From contig JACJID010000010.1 in assembly GCA_014138725.1 (NCBI GenBank), positions 62,001 to 126,000 of the forward strand: a stretch of DNA of 64,000 nt. Direction: 5' to 3'. Shown here one piece after another: positions 26,888 to 34,758 of the stretch; positions within the stretch are counted from its first letter, which is position 1, and each line of letters opens with the position of its first letter. A program made the position numbers and the translations under genes. The notes beneath the pieces are model-generated. The model saw only the letters and a list, made by a program, of their open reading frames with translations. It did no database searches and was not told the origin of the DNA. Source of the DNA: Kutzneria viridogrisea. GTDB taxonomy: Bacteria > Actinomycetota > Actinomycetes > Mycobacteriales > Pseudonocardiaceae.

Positions 26888-27997
26888 ATGCCCGCTCTGC
26901 TCAGTCCTGACCAACTCGCCCGCGACCTCGCCGTCCGGGACCTGACCGATCCCGCCGCCGGGCCGCACGCCATCCAGCTGGTGGTCGACCGCGCGGTGAC
27001 CGCGCTGGCCGAGCGTTGGGGCTGCGAGGTCCGCTGGTGCCGCGGCGACCGCGTGGTGACCGTGGCCGACAACTACGACAACCTGGCGTACGCCGCCGAG
27101 GACGTCACCCGCGACGCGCGCTACACCCGGTACGTGACGCCGGACTCCGTGCTGCGCAGCCATTCCAGCGCCCTCGTCCCCGCGGCCCTGCGCGCGCTGG
27201 CCGCCGACCCGTCGCCGGACGTGTTGCTGGTCTGCCCCGGGGTGGTGTACCGCCGGGACGCCATCGACCGGTTGCACAGCGGCACACCGCACCAACTCGA
27301 CCTGTGGCGGATCTCCCGCCGTGCCGACCTCGACCTGGACGAGATGGTGACGACCCTGGCCGGGGCCCTGCTGCCCGGCACGGCGGTCCGCTGCCAGCCG
27401 CGGGCGCACCCGTACACCTGGCACGGTCTCCAGGTGGACCTCGCACGGGACGCGGAGTGGGTGGAGATCGCCGAGTGCGGGCACGCCCACCCCGAGGTGC
27501 TCGCCCGTGCGGGACTGGACGGGTCCTGGCACGGGTTGGCCCTGGGCATGGGGCTGGACCGCGTGGTGATGCTGCTCAAGCGGATCGGGGACATCCGGGT
27601 GCTGCGCTCGGCCGACCCGCGGATCACCGAGCAGCTGGGCGACCTCAGCCCGTACCGGCCCGTGTCGACGATGCCACCGGTGCAGCGGGACCTGTCCATC
27701 GCGGTGCCCGCCGAGGACGTGGCCGAGGACCTGGGTGATCGCGTGCGGGACGCGCTCGGCGCCGAGGCCTCCTGCGTGGAGTCGGTGCGGATCCTGGACC
27801 GGACGCCCTGTGCCGACCTGCCCGAGCGCGCGCTGGCCCGGCTCGGCGCCACCCCGGAGCAGCACAACCTGTTGGTGCGCATCGTGTTGCGCCACCTGGA
27901 CCGGACGCTGTCCGACCACGAGGCGAACCTGGTGCGGGACCGGATCTACGCGGCCCTGCACCGGGGTTCGGCGCACCAGTGGGCGGTCACCAGCTGA
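26888..27997 (+). CDS. PheRS-like synthetase-fold protein with FDX-ACB domain
   Basis: A 369-residue protein. Residues about 60-260 resemble the class II core of the phenylalanyl-tRNA synthetase alpha chain: DSVLRSHSSALVPAALR (motif 2-like), LLVCPGVVYRRDAIDRLHSGTPHQLDLW and the motif 3 region GHGLALGMGLDRVVMLLKRIGDIR-like. The last 90 residues form the FDX-ACB anticodon-binding domain that is normally at the end of the beta chain (MPPVQRDLSIAVPAEDV). This single-chain layout recalls mitochondrial PheRS and the PheS-family proteins of streptomycetes. Whether it charges tRNA is unknown. AGGAGG (26876-26881) sets the ATG at 26888. Confidence 0.8.
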   Translation: MPALLSPDQLARDLAVRDLTDPAAGPHAIQLVVDRAVTALAERWGCEVRWCRGDRVVTVADNYDNLAYAAEDVTRDARYTRYVTPDSVLRSHSSALVPAALRALAADPSPDVLLVCPGVVYRRDAIDRLHSGTPHQLDLWRISRRADLDLDEMVTTLAGALLPGTAVRCQPRAHPYTWHGLQVDLARDAEWVEIAECGHAHPEVLARAGLDGSWHGLALGMGLDRVVMLLKRIGDIRVLRSADPRITEQLGDLSPYRPVSTMPPVQRDLSIAVPAEDVAEDLGDRVRDALGAEASCVESVRILDRTPCADLPERALARLGATPEQHNLLVRIVLRHLDRTLSDHEANLVRDRIYAALHRGSAHQWAVTS

Positions 27998-28019
27998 ACG
28001 GCCCGGCCCAGATCGGTCG

Positions 28020-28062
28020 GCGGCGACACCCGGCGGCTCGTCCCAGAGCCGGGTGTCGCCGC
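28020..28062 (+). terminator. Strong hairpin terminator after the PheRS-like gene
   Basis: GCGGCGACACCCGGC (28020-28034) pairs perfectly with GCCGGGTGTCGCCGC (28048-28062), a 15-bp stem with a 13-base loop, starting 23 bases past the stop codon. Confidence 0.8.
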
Positions 28063-28226
28063 TCCGGGTGTAGTGCGGGCGAACCCGGCCCAGGCCGCCC
28101 ACCGCGACACGCCGAGCCGCCCGTCACAGGTGGACACGTGCTGAACTGGCTAGACTCGCCACCGCCGTCACGGTCAGCGCCCCGTTCGACGTGCCACTGC
28201 CACGCCGGACCAAGCAAGGATCGATC

Positions 28227-28970
28227 ATGGTGGAAGCCAGTCCGAAGATCGTTGTCGTCGTGCCCACGTACAACGAGCGGGAGAACCTGCCCGTGCTCGC
28301 GGGCCTGCTCGCCGAGCTGGAGCTGCCGAACCTGCACCTGCTCGTGGTGGACGACAACTCCCCCGACGGCACCGGGGACCTGGCCGACGAGCTGGCCGCC
28401 GCCGCCCCCGACTCGGTGGCCGTGCTGCACCGCACCGAGAAGGACGGGCTGGGACGCGCCTACGTGGCCGGGCTCACCCGCGCGCTGGAGGACGGCGCCG
28501 AGGTGGTGGTCCAGATGGACGCGGACCTGTCGCACCCCGCCTCGGTGATCCCCACCATGGTGCGGACCCTGCTCGACGGGGATGCCGCCGTGGTGCTCGG
28601 TTCCCGTTACGTGCCAGGCGGTTCCACCGCGGCCGAGTGGCCCTGGCACCGCAAGGCCCTGTCGGCGTGGGCGAACTTCTACGTCAACACGATCCTGCGG
28701 CTGGGGGTCAGGGACGCCACCGCCGGGTTCAAGGCCTGGCGGGCCGAGACCCTGCGCGCGATCGACCTGCCCTCCATCCGCAGCAACGGCTACTCGTTCC
28801 AGGTGGAGATGAACCACCGGGTCGTCCGCGAGGGGCTGCGCATCGCCGAGGTGCCGATCACCTTCGAGGAGCGGGTCGAGGGCGCCTCGAAGATGAGCCT
28901 GGGCGTGCAGTTGGAGTCCGCCCTCACCCCGTGGAAGCTCCTGTTCGGCAAGGGATCCCGCAAGTCGTGA
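28227..28970 (+). CDS. Polyprenol monophosphomannose synthase
   Basis: A 247-residue GT2 enzyme moving mannose from GDP-mannose to polyprenyl phosphate, the donor for protein O-mannosylation and lipoglycan (LM/LAM-like) synthesis. It shows VVVPTYNERENLPVL at the N-terminus, LVVDDNSPDGTGDLA, QMDADLSHP (the DxD) and the C-terminal FEERVEGASKMSLGVQLE of the Dpm1/Ppm1 family. It has no Lnt-like or membrane domain, so it is the catalytic part only. The ATG at 28227 follows AAGGA. It ends in a shared bidirectional hairpin facing the cfa operon. Confidence 0.92.
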   Translation: MVEASPKIVVVVPTYNERENLPVLAGLLAELELPNLHLLVVDDNSPDGTGDLADELAAAAPDSVAVLHRTEKDGLGRAYVAGLTRALEDGAEVVVQMDADLSHPASVIPTMVRTLLDGDAAVVLGSRYVPGGSTAAEWPWHRKALSAWANFYVNTILRLGVRDATAGFKAWRAETLRAIDLPSIRSNGYSFQVEMNHRVVREGLRIAEVPITFEERVEGASKMSLGVQLESALTPWKLLFGKGSRKS

Positions 28971-29033
28971 AGTGCCCGGCACACCAGCGTCCACATGGGA
29001 CTGACGCGCCGGCTCGGCCGCGCCTCCCCGTGG

Positions 29034-29082
29034 CGTGAAGGTGGCTTTCACTGCGCTGGGCGCAGTGAAAGCCACCTTCACG
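29034..29082. terminator. Bidirectional 22-bp hairpin between convergent genes
   Basis: The left arm 29034-29055 (CGTGAAGGTGGCTTTCAC then TGCG) is the exact complement of the right arm 29061-29082, with loop CTGGG. It lies 63 bases past the mannosyltransferase stop and 4 bases from the stop of the convergent cfa gene. It is the clearest member, with the one at 60448, of a hairpin family seen at several 3' ends here. Confidence 0.85.
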
Positions 29083-29086
29083 GCGC

Positions 29087-30346
29087 CTATTTCGCCAGCG
29101 AGAGCTGGTGCACGTCCAGGTAGCCCGCGCGGAACCCGGCCTCGGAGTAGGCCAGGTAGAACTCCCACATGCGGCGGAAGGTCTCGTCGAAGCCCTGGGC
29201 CGCGACCTCCTCCCAGTTGTCCAGGAACCGCTTGCGCCACAGCCGCAGGGTCAGTGCGTAGTCCTGGCCGAAGGCGCGGTCCTGCACCACGCGCAGCCCG
29301 GTGTACTCGCTGACGGCCTCGCCGATGGACTCCACGGAGGGGATCAGCCCGCCGGGAAAGACGTACTTGTGGATCCAGGTGTACGCGTTGGCGGCGGCCA
29401 GCATCCGGTCGTGCGGCATGGTGATCGCCTGCAGGCCGACCTTGCCGCCCGGCTTGAGCAGCCGGTCCAGGGTGCCGAAGTAGGTGGGCCAGTACTGTCT
29501 GCCCACCGCCTCGATCATCTCCACGCTGACCACGGCGTCGTAGTGGCCCTGGGCCTCGCGGTAGTCCCGCATCAGCACCTGCACCCGGTCGGCCACCCCG
29601 GCCTCGGCGATGCGCCGCTCGGCGAGCTTGCGCTGCTCGGCGGAGATGGTCAGCGTGGTGACCCGCGCCCCGCGCTGGGCCGCGCGGATGGCCAGCGCGC
29701 CCCAGCCGGTGCCGATCTCCAGCACGTGCGACTCGGGGCCGACCGAGGCGAAGTCCAGCACACCGTCGATCTTGCGCAGCTGGGCGGCGTGCAGGTCGGT
29801 CTCCCCCGGGCCGAACAGGGCCGAGGAGTAGGTCATCGACTGGTCCAGGAACGCCGTGAACAGCTCGTTGGACAGGTCGTAGTGCCGGTGGATGTTCTCC
29901 CGGGCACCGGGCAGCGTGTTCTCCTCGGTGTCCGGCTGCACGCGCTCGGCAAGCCGCCGCAGCGACTGAAGCCGGCGCGGGATCAGCGTGGACATGCGTG
30001 CCGCGAACGGGGTGAGCAGGTCGGCGGGCTCCGGGCTGGTCCAGTCGCCGACCATGTACGCCTCGCCGAAGCCGATCTTGGCGTCGGCGCCGAGCCGGTG
30101 GAAGAACGCGGCGGGCCGGTGCAGGTGCATCACCGGCGCGTCGGGGCCACCGGCGCCGAGCACGCGGCCGCTGGGCAGCACCACGCGCACCGGCAGACCG
30201 CGCACGGCCCTGCGGAACAGCGAGGCGGCGATTCTGGCGCGCAGCGGGGAGTTCGGGACCTCGGTCAGTCCCGGCCACACACCCTGCTGCGGGATGGGGA
30301 TGTGCCGTGCCGACCGGGACCTGCGGCGGGTGGAGCTGGCGGTCAT
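29087..30346 (-). CDS. Cyclopropane-fatty-acyl-phospholipid synthase family methyltransferase
   Basis: A 419-residue SAM-dependent enzyme that methylenates or methylates double bonds of membrane phospholipid acyl chains. It has the Cfa N-terminal lipid-binding domain (FFHRLGADAKIGFGEAYMVGDW), ENIHRHYDLSNELFTAFLDQSMTYSSALF-type core, SAM motif I VLEIGTGWGALAIRAA, SVEMIEAVGRQYWP and HKYVFPGGLIPS. The ATG at 30346 overlaps the DUF1365 stop (ATGA). The partner genes upstream are those of the flavoprotein-DUF1365-Cfa type cluster, some of which make methyl-branched or furan fatty acids, so the product may not be a simple cyclopropane. Confidence 0.9.
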   Translation of the reverse strand: MTASSTRRRSRSARHIPIPQQGVWPGLTEVPNSPLRARIAASLFRRAVRGLPVRVVLPSGRVLGAGGPDAPVMHLHRPAAFFHRLGADAKIGFGEAYMVGDWTSPEPADLLTPFAARMSTLIPRRLQSLRRLAERVQPDTEENTLPGARENIHRHYDLSNELFTAFLDQSMTYSSALFGPGETDLHAAQLRKIDGVLDFASVGPESHVLEIGTGWGALAIRAAQRGARVTTLTISAEQRKLAERRIAEAGVADRVQVLMRDYREAQGHYDAVVSVEMIEAVGRQYWPTYFGTLDRLLKPGGKVGLQAITMPHDRMLAAANAYTWIHKYVFPGGLIPSVESIGEAVSEYTGLRVVQDRAFGQDYALTLRLWRKRFLDNWEEVAAQGFDETFRRMWEFYLAYSEAGFRAGYLDVHQLSLAK

Positions 30347-31113
30347 TGGACACCTTCCTGGGGCTGGTGCTTCGGGCGCCGAAGGATGGGGATCCGACGT
30401 AGCCACAACGTGATTCCGTGCCTGCGGATCAATGCCGACACGCGGTGGGTGATCAGGGGCCTGCGCAGCAGCAGCCGCACCAGGGCCCCGTTGCTCAGCG
30501 GCTGCCGCCGTCCGCGCAGCACCGCGGTGAGCGGGGTACGGCCGTCCTGGCGCAGCGCGATGGTCACCGACAGCTTCGGGCCCGGCTCACCGAAGCGCAT
30601 CTGGTACTGGCCGCCCATCTCCAGGAAAGGCGAGACGTAGAAGCACTTCTCGGTCCGCGCGCGGCCGGACTGGTCGGGGCGCAGCAGGTAGCAGTGGCGC
30701 TCGCGGTAGGTGTTGTGCACCTCGGCGACCACGCACTCCAGCTCCCCGTCGGGCCGGTGGCACCAGTAGACGGTCAGCGGGTTGAACACGTAGCCCAGGC
30801 ACCGCGCGTTGGCCAGCATCAGCACCCGGCCACCGGCCAGGTCGACGCCCTGCGTGGCCAGCCAGGCGTCCAGGTTCTGCCGGATCGTGCGCTCGGGCGA
30901 GCCGAGGTGATCGCGGGCCTCGAACCGGGCGAAGGGCCGCAGCGGTGCGGGCAGCTCGGGCAGGGCGTCCACGTCGACCAGCCAGAGGTACACCTTGTGC
31001 GCGAACTGGTAGTCGATGCGCTCGCGGCGGACGTGCACCACCTCGGCGTCGTACAGCGCGGGCGCCTGGTAGCCGGCGGCCCGCCCGGTGGGCCGCGCGG
31101 CCGGGGCTACCAC
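30343..31113 (-). CDS. DUF1365 family protein
   Basis: A 256-residue protein of the DUF1365 family, whose function is unsettled but which is nearly always found with a Cfa-type methyltransferase and an FAD protein. Diagnostic segments are VHVRRERIDYQFAHKVYLWLVDVD at the start, LMLANARCLGYVFNPLTVYWCHR, EVHNTYRERHCYLL and EKCFYVSPFLEMGGQYQ. The GTG at 31113 is chosen because it overlaps the flavoprotein stop (GTGGTAG) and lies 17 residues before the domain. It is translationally coupled on both sides. Confidence 0.85.
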   Translation of the reverse strand: MVAPAARPTGRAAGYQAPALYDAEVVHVRRERIDYQFAHKVYLWLVDVDALPELPAPLRPFARFEARDHLGSPERTIRQNLDAWLATQGVDLAGGRVLMLANARCLGYVFNPLTVYWCHRPDGELECVVAEVHNTYRERHCYLLRPDQSGRARTEKCFYVSPFLEMGGQYQMRFGEPGPKLSVTIALRQDGRTPLTAVLRGRRQPLSNGALVRLLLRRPLITHRVSALIRRHGITLWLRRIPILRRPKHQPQEGVQ

Positions 31114-32369
31114 GGCGCCCCCAGCGACTCGGCGGCGCGCACCCCGGAGGCGCAGCCGTCCTCGTGGAAGCCCCACCCGTGGTAGGCCCCGGCGAACGCC
31201 GTGGTGCCGTCGGCCAGCTCGGGCAGCCTGCGCTGCGCGGCGAGCGACTCCGGGGTGTAGACCGGGTGCTCGTAGACCATCTTGGCCAGCACCGATTCCG
31301 GGGCCACCCGCTCGGTGGCGTTGAGCGTGACCACGTACGGCACGGGCTCGCGCAGCCGCATGAGCCGGTTCATGTGGTAGCTGACCAACACCGGGCCACC
31401 CTCGTCGCGGCAGGAGGGCTTGAGGTAGTTCCAGGAGGCCCTGGCGCCCTCGGCCACCGGCAGCACCGAGGTGTCGCTGTGCAGCCAGGTCTCGTTGCGC
31501 GAGTACTGGAAGGCGCCCAGCACCGCGGACTCGGCGGCCGTCGGGTCGGCCAGCAGCCGCAGCGCCTGGTCGGGGTGGGTGGCCACGACCACCTTGTCGA
31601 ACTCGTGCGCCTGGTCGGACTCGTCGCGGACCTCCACGTGGTCCGCGCCCCGGCGCACCGCGCGCACCGGCGTGGACACCTGCACCGCGGACAGGCCCTT
31701 GACCGCACGCTCCACGTACCGCTTGGAGCCGCCGACCACGGTCTTCCACCTCGGGGTGCCGCCGACCGACAACATGCCGTGGTTGTCCAGGAACTGGAAC
31801 AGGTACCGGGCCGGGTAGCGCAGCGACAGGCCCTCGCCGGAGGACCACACCGCGGCGACCACGGGCACCATGAAGTGCTGCACGAAGTAGTCGGAGTAGC
31901 CGCCCAGCGCCAGGAAGGCGCCCAGGGTGACGTCCCCGGCCTCGGGACGGTCGATCACCCGGCGGGCGTGCCGGTGGAACCGGGTCACCTCGGCGAGCAT
32001 GCGCAGGTAGCGCCCGCGCAGCAGGTTGGCGCGCTGGGCGAACAGGCCGGGCAGCTGCCGGGCCCCGGCGTACTCCAGGCCGCAGCCCTCGCAGCGCACG
32101 CTCATGGACATCTCCGAGTCCTGGGTCGCCACGCCCAGCTCGCGGAACAGCCGCAGCAGGTTGGGGTAGGTCCGCTCGTTGTGCACGATGAACCCGGAGT
32201 CCACGGCGGTGAAGCCCCCGCTGGGCGTGGGCAGGTCGTGGGTGTGCGCGTGCCCGCCGAGGCGGTTGTCGGCCTCGAACAACACCACGTCGTAGCGGCG
32301 TTGCAGCAGGTAGGCGGCGGTCAGCCCGGACACCCCCGAGCCGATCACCGCGACCTTGCCACGAGTCAT
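31107..32369 (-). CDS. FAD-dependent amine-oxidase-like flavoprotein
   Basis: A 420-residue flavoprotein. It starts with the dinucleotide-binding motif VAVIGSGVSGLTAAYLL, has the GG-doublet region EADNRLGGHAHTH and a C-terminal FAD contact FAGAYHGWGFHEDG. It belongs to the amine oxidase/desaturase superfamily that clusters with DUF1365 and Cfa genes. A role in oxidising or desaturating phospholipid acyl chains is inferred from that context. Both ends overlap neighbours by a few bases, so it is the second gene of a tightly coupled four-gene operon. Confidence 0.88.
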   Translation of the reverse strand: MTRGKVAVIGSGVSGLTAAYLLQRRYDVVLFEADNRLGGHAHTHDLPTPSGGFTAVDSGFIVHNERTYPNLLRLFRELGVATQDSEMSMSVRCEGCGLEYAGARQLPGLFAQRANLLRGRYLRMLAEVTRFHRHARRVIDRPEAGDVTLGAFLALGGYSDYFVQHFMVPVVAAVWSSGEGLSLRYPARYLFQFLDNHGMLSVGGTPRWKTVVGGSKRYVERAVKGLSAVQVSTPVRAVRRGADHVEVRDESDQAHEFDKVVVATHPDQALRLLADPTAAESAVLGAFQYSRNETWLHSDTSVLPVAEGARASWNYLKPSCRDEGGPVLVSYHMNRLMRLREPVPYVVTLNATERVAPESVLAKMVYEHPVYTPESLAAQRRLPELADGTTAFAGAYHGWGFHEDGCASGVRAAESLGAPW

Positions 32370-33085
32370 CGCACAGCCCCTTTCAGCGGTACCCGCAGCC
32401 CGTTCGGGGCGGGCTCACACATGGCGTTCGTGATCACCGGGGGCATCGGTTCGAACCCGAGGCAGCCCAGCGTGAAGCCGGTGACCAACCTGGTCCACTC
32501 CGGGGCGCGGCGCAGCATGGCGTGGCCGTCGCCGTGCACGTCGAAGCGCGCCACCTCGGCGATCCGCCTGGCGCGCAGCGCGTACTGGTAGGACAGCGCG
32601 GGGTCGGTCCACCGCTCGCGGTCCCCGTGCGCGATCAGCAACTGGCGGCCCGCCAGCGCCTCGACCGGCTCCTCCGGCTCGGTCCACGGGGCCAGTGCGC
32701 AGACCCCGCGCACGGCCGGGTCGTCGGCCACGCGGAACGCCGTACGTCCGCCCATGGAGTGGCCGACCAGCACCGCGGGCACGCCGGGGTGCCGCTCGTG
32801 CAGCCGGTCCAGCGCCCAGCGCGCGTCGCGGACCGGGTCCAGGTCAGGCGCGTTCCAGCCCCGGTACCGGTAGCTGAGCAGCCACACCGCGAGCCCCTGC
32901 CCACCGCCCGCCCGGTGCAGGTCGCGGGCGAAGGGCACCATGCGCAGGTAGGTCAGCCGGCGCCGGTTCGCGGCGCCGTGGCTGTGCGAGCGACCGCCGT
33001 GCAGCAGCAGGGCGACCGCGGTGACCTGGCGGTCCTCGGCAGGGGCCCACTCGGTGAGCTGGGGAGTGCGAGGGCTCGGGGGCAT
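32366..33085 (-). CDS. Alpha/beta hydrolase heading the lipid-modification operon
   Basis: A 239-residue serine hydrolase. ALLLHGGRSHSHG supplies the oxyanion-hole loop, VLVGHSMGGRTAFR is the nucleophile elbow, and HGDRERWTD and FDVHGDGHAML hold the acid and His. The ATG at 33085, with GACGAGG just upstream, is preferred to the GTG at 33151, whose extra 22 residues look non-homologous. Its stop overlaps the flavoprotein start (ATGA). The substrate is unknown; from the operon, a phospholipid or fatty acyl ester is plausible. A GAACCGGTTC palindrome (33201-33210) lies in the divergent promoter region. Confidence 0.82.
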   Translation of the reverse strand: MPPSPRTPQLTEWAPAEDRQVTAVALLLHGGRSHSHGAANRRRLTYLRMVPFARDLHRAGGGQGLAVWLLSYRYRGWNAPDLDPVRDARWALDRLHERHPGVPAVLVGHSMGGRTAFRVADDPAVRGVCALAPWTEPEEPVEALAGRQLLIAHGDRERWTDPALSYQYALRARRIAEVARFDVHGDGHAMLRRAPEWTRLVTGFTLGCLGFEPMPPVITNAMCEPAPNGLRVPLKGAVR

Positions 33086-33308
33086 CGGGCCTCGTCCTGG
33101 TCGGCAGTGGGTGACGTGAATGTCTTCGTGCCTGGCCTTCCTCCGGTTCACCGCAGGTTGCGCGGGACAAGTGTGACTTCGAGTACCCGTCCGGTCACCC
33201 GAACCGGTTCAGATGTCGTGGCAGTGTGGAGAAGGTGTCCAGGGGGTGACGCGAGGGCCAATCACGGCCTGCGGCATTCTTGATCATGAGGCGACGGAAG
33301 GCGGTTGG

Positions 33309-33911
33309 GTGAACTACGAGATCTTCAGCGTGATCAACGGGCTGGCGGGCCAGTCGTCGGTGCTGGACGCACTGGGCGTGTTCGCCGCCAAGTACCTGAT
33401 CTACCTGTTCTTCGCCGGGGCCGCGGCCGTCACGCTGCTGCGGGCCCGCGAGGACGGCTGGTGGCCCGCGGGTGCCTGGCGGATCGGCCAGGTCGGGGCC
33501 ACGCTGGCCATCGGGTTCGCCTTCTCGGTGGCGGTCCGCATGCTCGGGCTGTCGCTGCGCCCGTTCCAGACCCACCAGGTGCACCAGCTGATCGAGCACG
33601 CCCCGGGCACCTCGCTGCCCAGCGACCACGCCACCGCCTCCTTCGCGGTGGCCATCGCGGTGTGGTTCTTCGTCTCCCGCAAGTGGGGCCCGTACTTCAT
33701 GGCGGTGGCCGCGGTGATCGCGGTGTCCCGGGTGTTCGTGGGCGTGCACTACCCCGCCGACATCACCGCGGGCGCCCTGCTGGCGACCATCGCGGGGCTG
33801 CTGGTCTGGGGCGCGACCCTGGCCCTGCGCGAGCGCGTGCTGCCCCCGGCGCGGCAGCAGTGGGACGAAGATCAGCTCACCGAGGACCGGGCGCTAGAGT
33901 CGACCAAGTGA
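33309..33911 (+). CDS. PAP2-family phosphatase (undecaprenyl-diphosphatase-like)
   Basis: A 200-residue membrane protein with five or six hydrophobic segments. The acid phosphatase motifs are seen as RPFQTHQ, SLPSDHATASF (motif 2 with catalytic His) and SRVFVGVHYPADITAG (motif 3). This is the BcrC-like class that recycles undecaprenyl diphosphate or removes phosphate from lipids. The GTG at 33309 (NYEIFSVIN) is chosen over a longer frame for its GGAAGG site and the usual short N-terminus. Its stop overlaps the next gene's GTG. Confidence 0.87.
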   Translation: MNYEIFSVINGLAGQSSVLDALGVFAAKYLIYLFFAGAAAVTLLRAREDGWWPAGAWRIGQVGATLAIGFAFSVAVRMLGLSLRPFQTHQVHQLIEHAPGTSLPSDHATASFAVAIAVWFFVSRKWGPYFMAVAAVIAVSRVFVGVHYPADITAGALLATIAGLLVWGATLALRERVLPPARQQWDEDQLTEDRALESTK

Positions 33912-34747
33912 TCGAGAACATCCGCATCCCCACCCCCGCCGGGACCTTCGACGCGCTGGCCTGCGGCGAGCAGGACGGACGCGCAGTGCTGCTGCTGCAC
34001 GGCTTCCCCGAGGCGGCGGCCGAGTGGGAGTTCCAGCTCAGGGCCCTGGGTGGGGGCGGCTGCCGGGCGGTGGCCCCCGACCAGCGCGGCTACTCCCCCG
34101 GCGTGCGGCCCGAGCACGTCACCGACTACCAGGTCAGCGAGCTGGTCGGCGACGTGGCGGCCATCGCCGACGAGCTGGGCTGGCAGCGGTTCGACCTGGT
34201 CGGCCACGACTGGGGGGCCATCGTGGCCTGGGCAACGGCCGCCGCCCTGCCCGAGCGCGTGCGCAGCCTGACCGCGGTGTCGGTGCCGCACCCGGTCGCC
34301 TTCACCACGGCCCGTGCCGAGGACGAGGACCAGGCCGAGCGCTCCCGGTACATCTCGGTGTTCCGGCAGACCGGTGCGGCCGAGCGCAGGCTGCTGGAGG
34401 ACGATGCGCGGGCGCTGCGCGGGATCTACCAGTGGAAGGTGCCCGAGGAGCGGGTCGAGGACTACGTGCGCCGGTTCAGCGAGCCGGGCGCGCTGACCGC
34501 GGCGCTGAACTGGTACCGGGCCATGGACCTGATGCCGGAGGTGGCCCCGGTGTCGGTGCCCACCCTGTTCGTGTGGAGCACCGAGGACGCCGCGATCGGT
34601 TCGGCCGGGGCGCTGGCCACCGAGAAGCACGTCACCGGCCCGTACCGGTTCGAGATCATGGACGAGGTCTCGCACTGGATCCCGGAGGAGGCGCCCGAGC
34701 AGCTCACCCGGATGATCATGGAACACCTGCTCGCGCACCGGGTGTGA
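33908..34747 (+). CDS. Alpha/beta hydrolase, epoxide-hydrolase-like
   Basis: A 279-residue protein. VLLLHGFPEAAAEW gives the HGxP oxyanion motif typical of epoxide hydrolases and haloalkane dehalogenases. DLVGHDWGAIVAW has Asp as nucleophile, which excludes a serine esterase. FVWSTEDAAIG and EVSHWIPEEAP hold the acid and His. It begins within the PAP2 stop (GTGA) and ends just before the aminopropyltransferase-like gene. A cap domain (residues about 135-210) contains the conserved Tyr-rich YQWKVPEERVEDYV. The substrate is unknown. Confidence 0.87.
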   Translation: MIENIRIPTPAGTFDALACGEQDGRAVLLLHGFPEAAAEWEFQLRALGGGGCRAVAPDQRGYSPGVRPEHVTDYQVSELVGDVAAIADELGWQRFDLVGHDWGAIVAWATAAALPERVRSLTAVSVPHPVAFTTARAEDEDQAERSRYISVFRQTGAAERRLLEDDARALRGIYQWKVPEERVEDYVRRFSEPGALTAALNWYRAMDLMPEVAPVSVPTLFVWSTEDAAIGSAGALATEKHVTGPYRFEIMDEVSHWIPEEAPEQLTRMIMEHLLAHRV

Positions 34748-34758
34748 GAGGCTGCGCC

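Noticed and set aside
27987-30353. A nearly 790-codon minus-strand frame across the mannosyltransferase and cfa genes
   Set aside because: It runs antisense to the well-recognised GT2 gene and out of frame with Cfa; the translation is Arg-rich and domainless.
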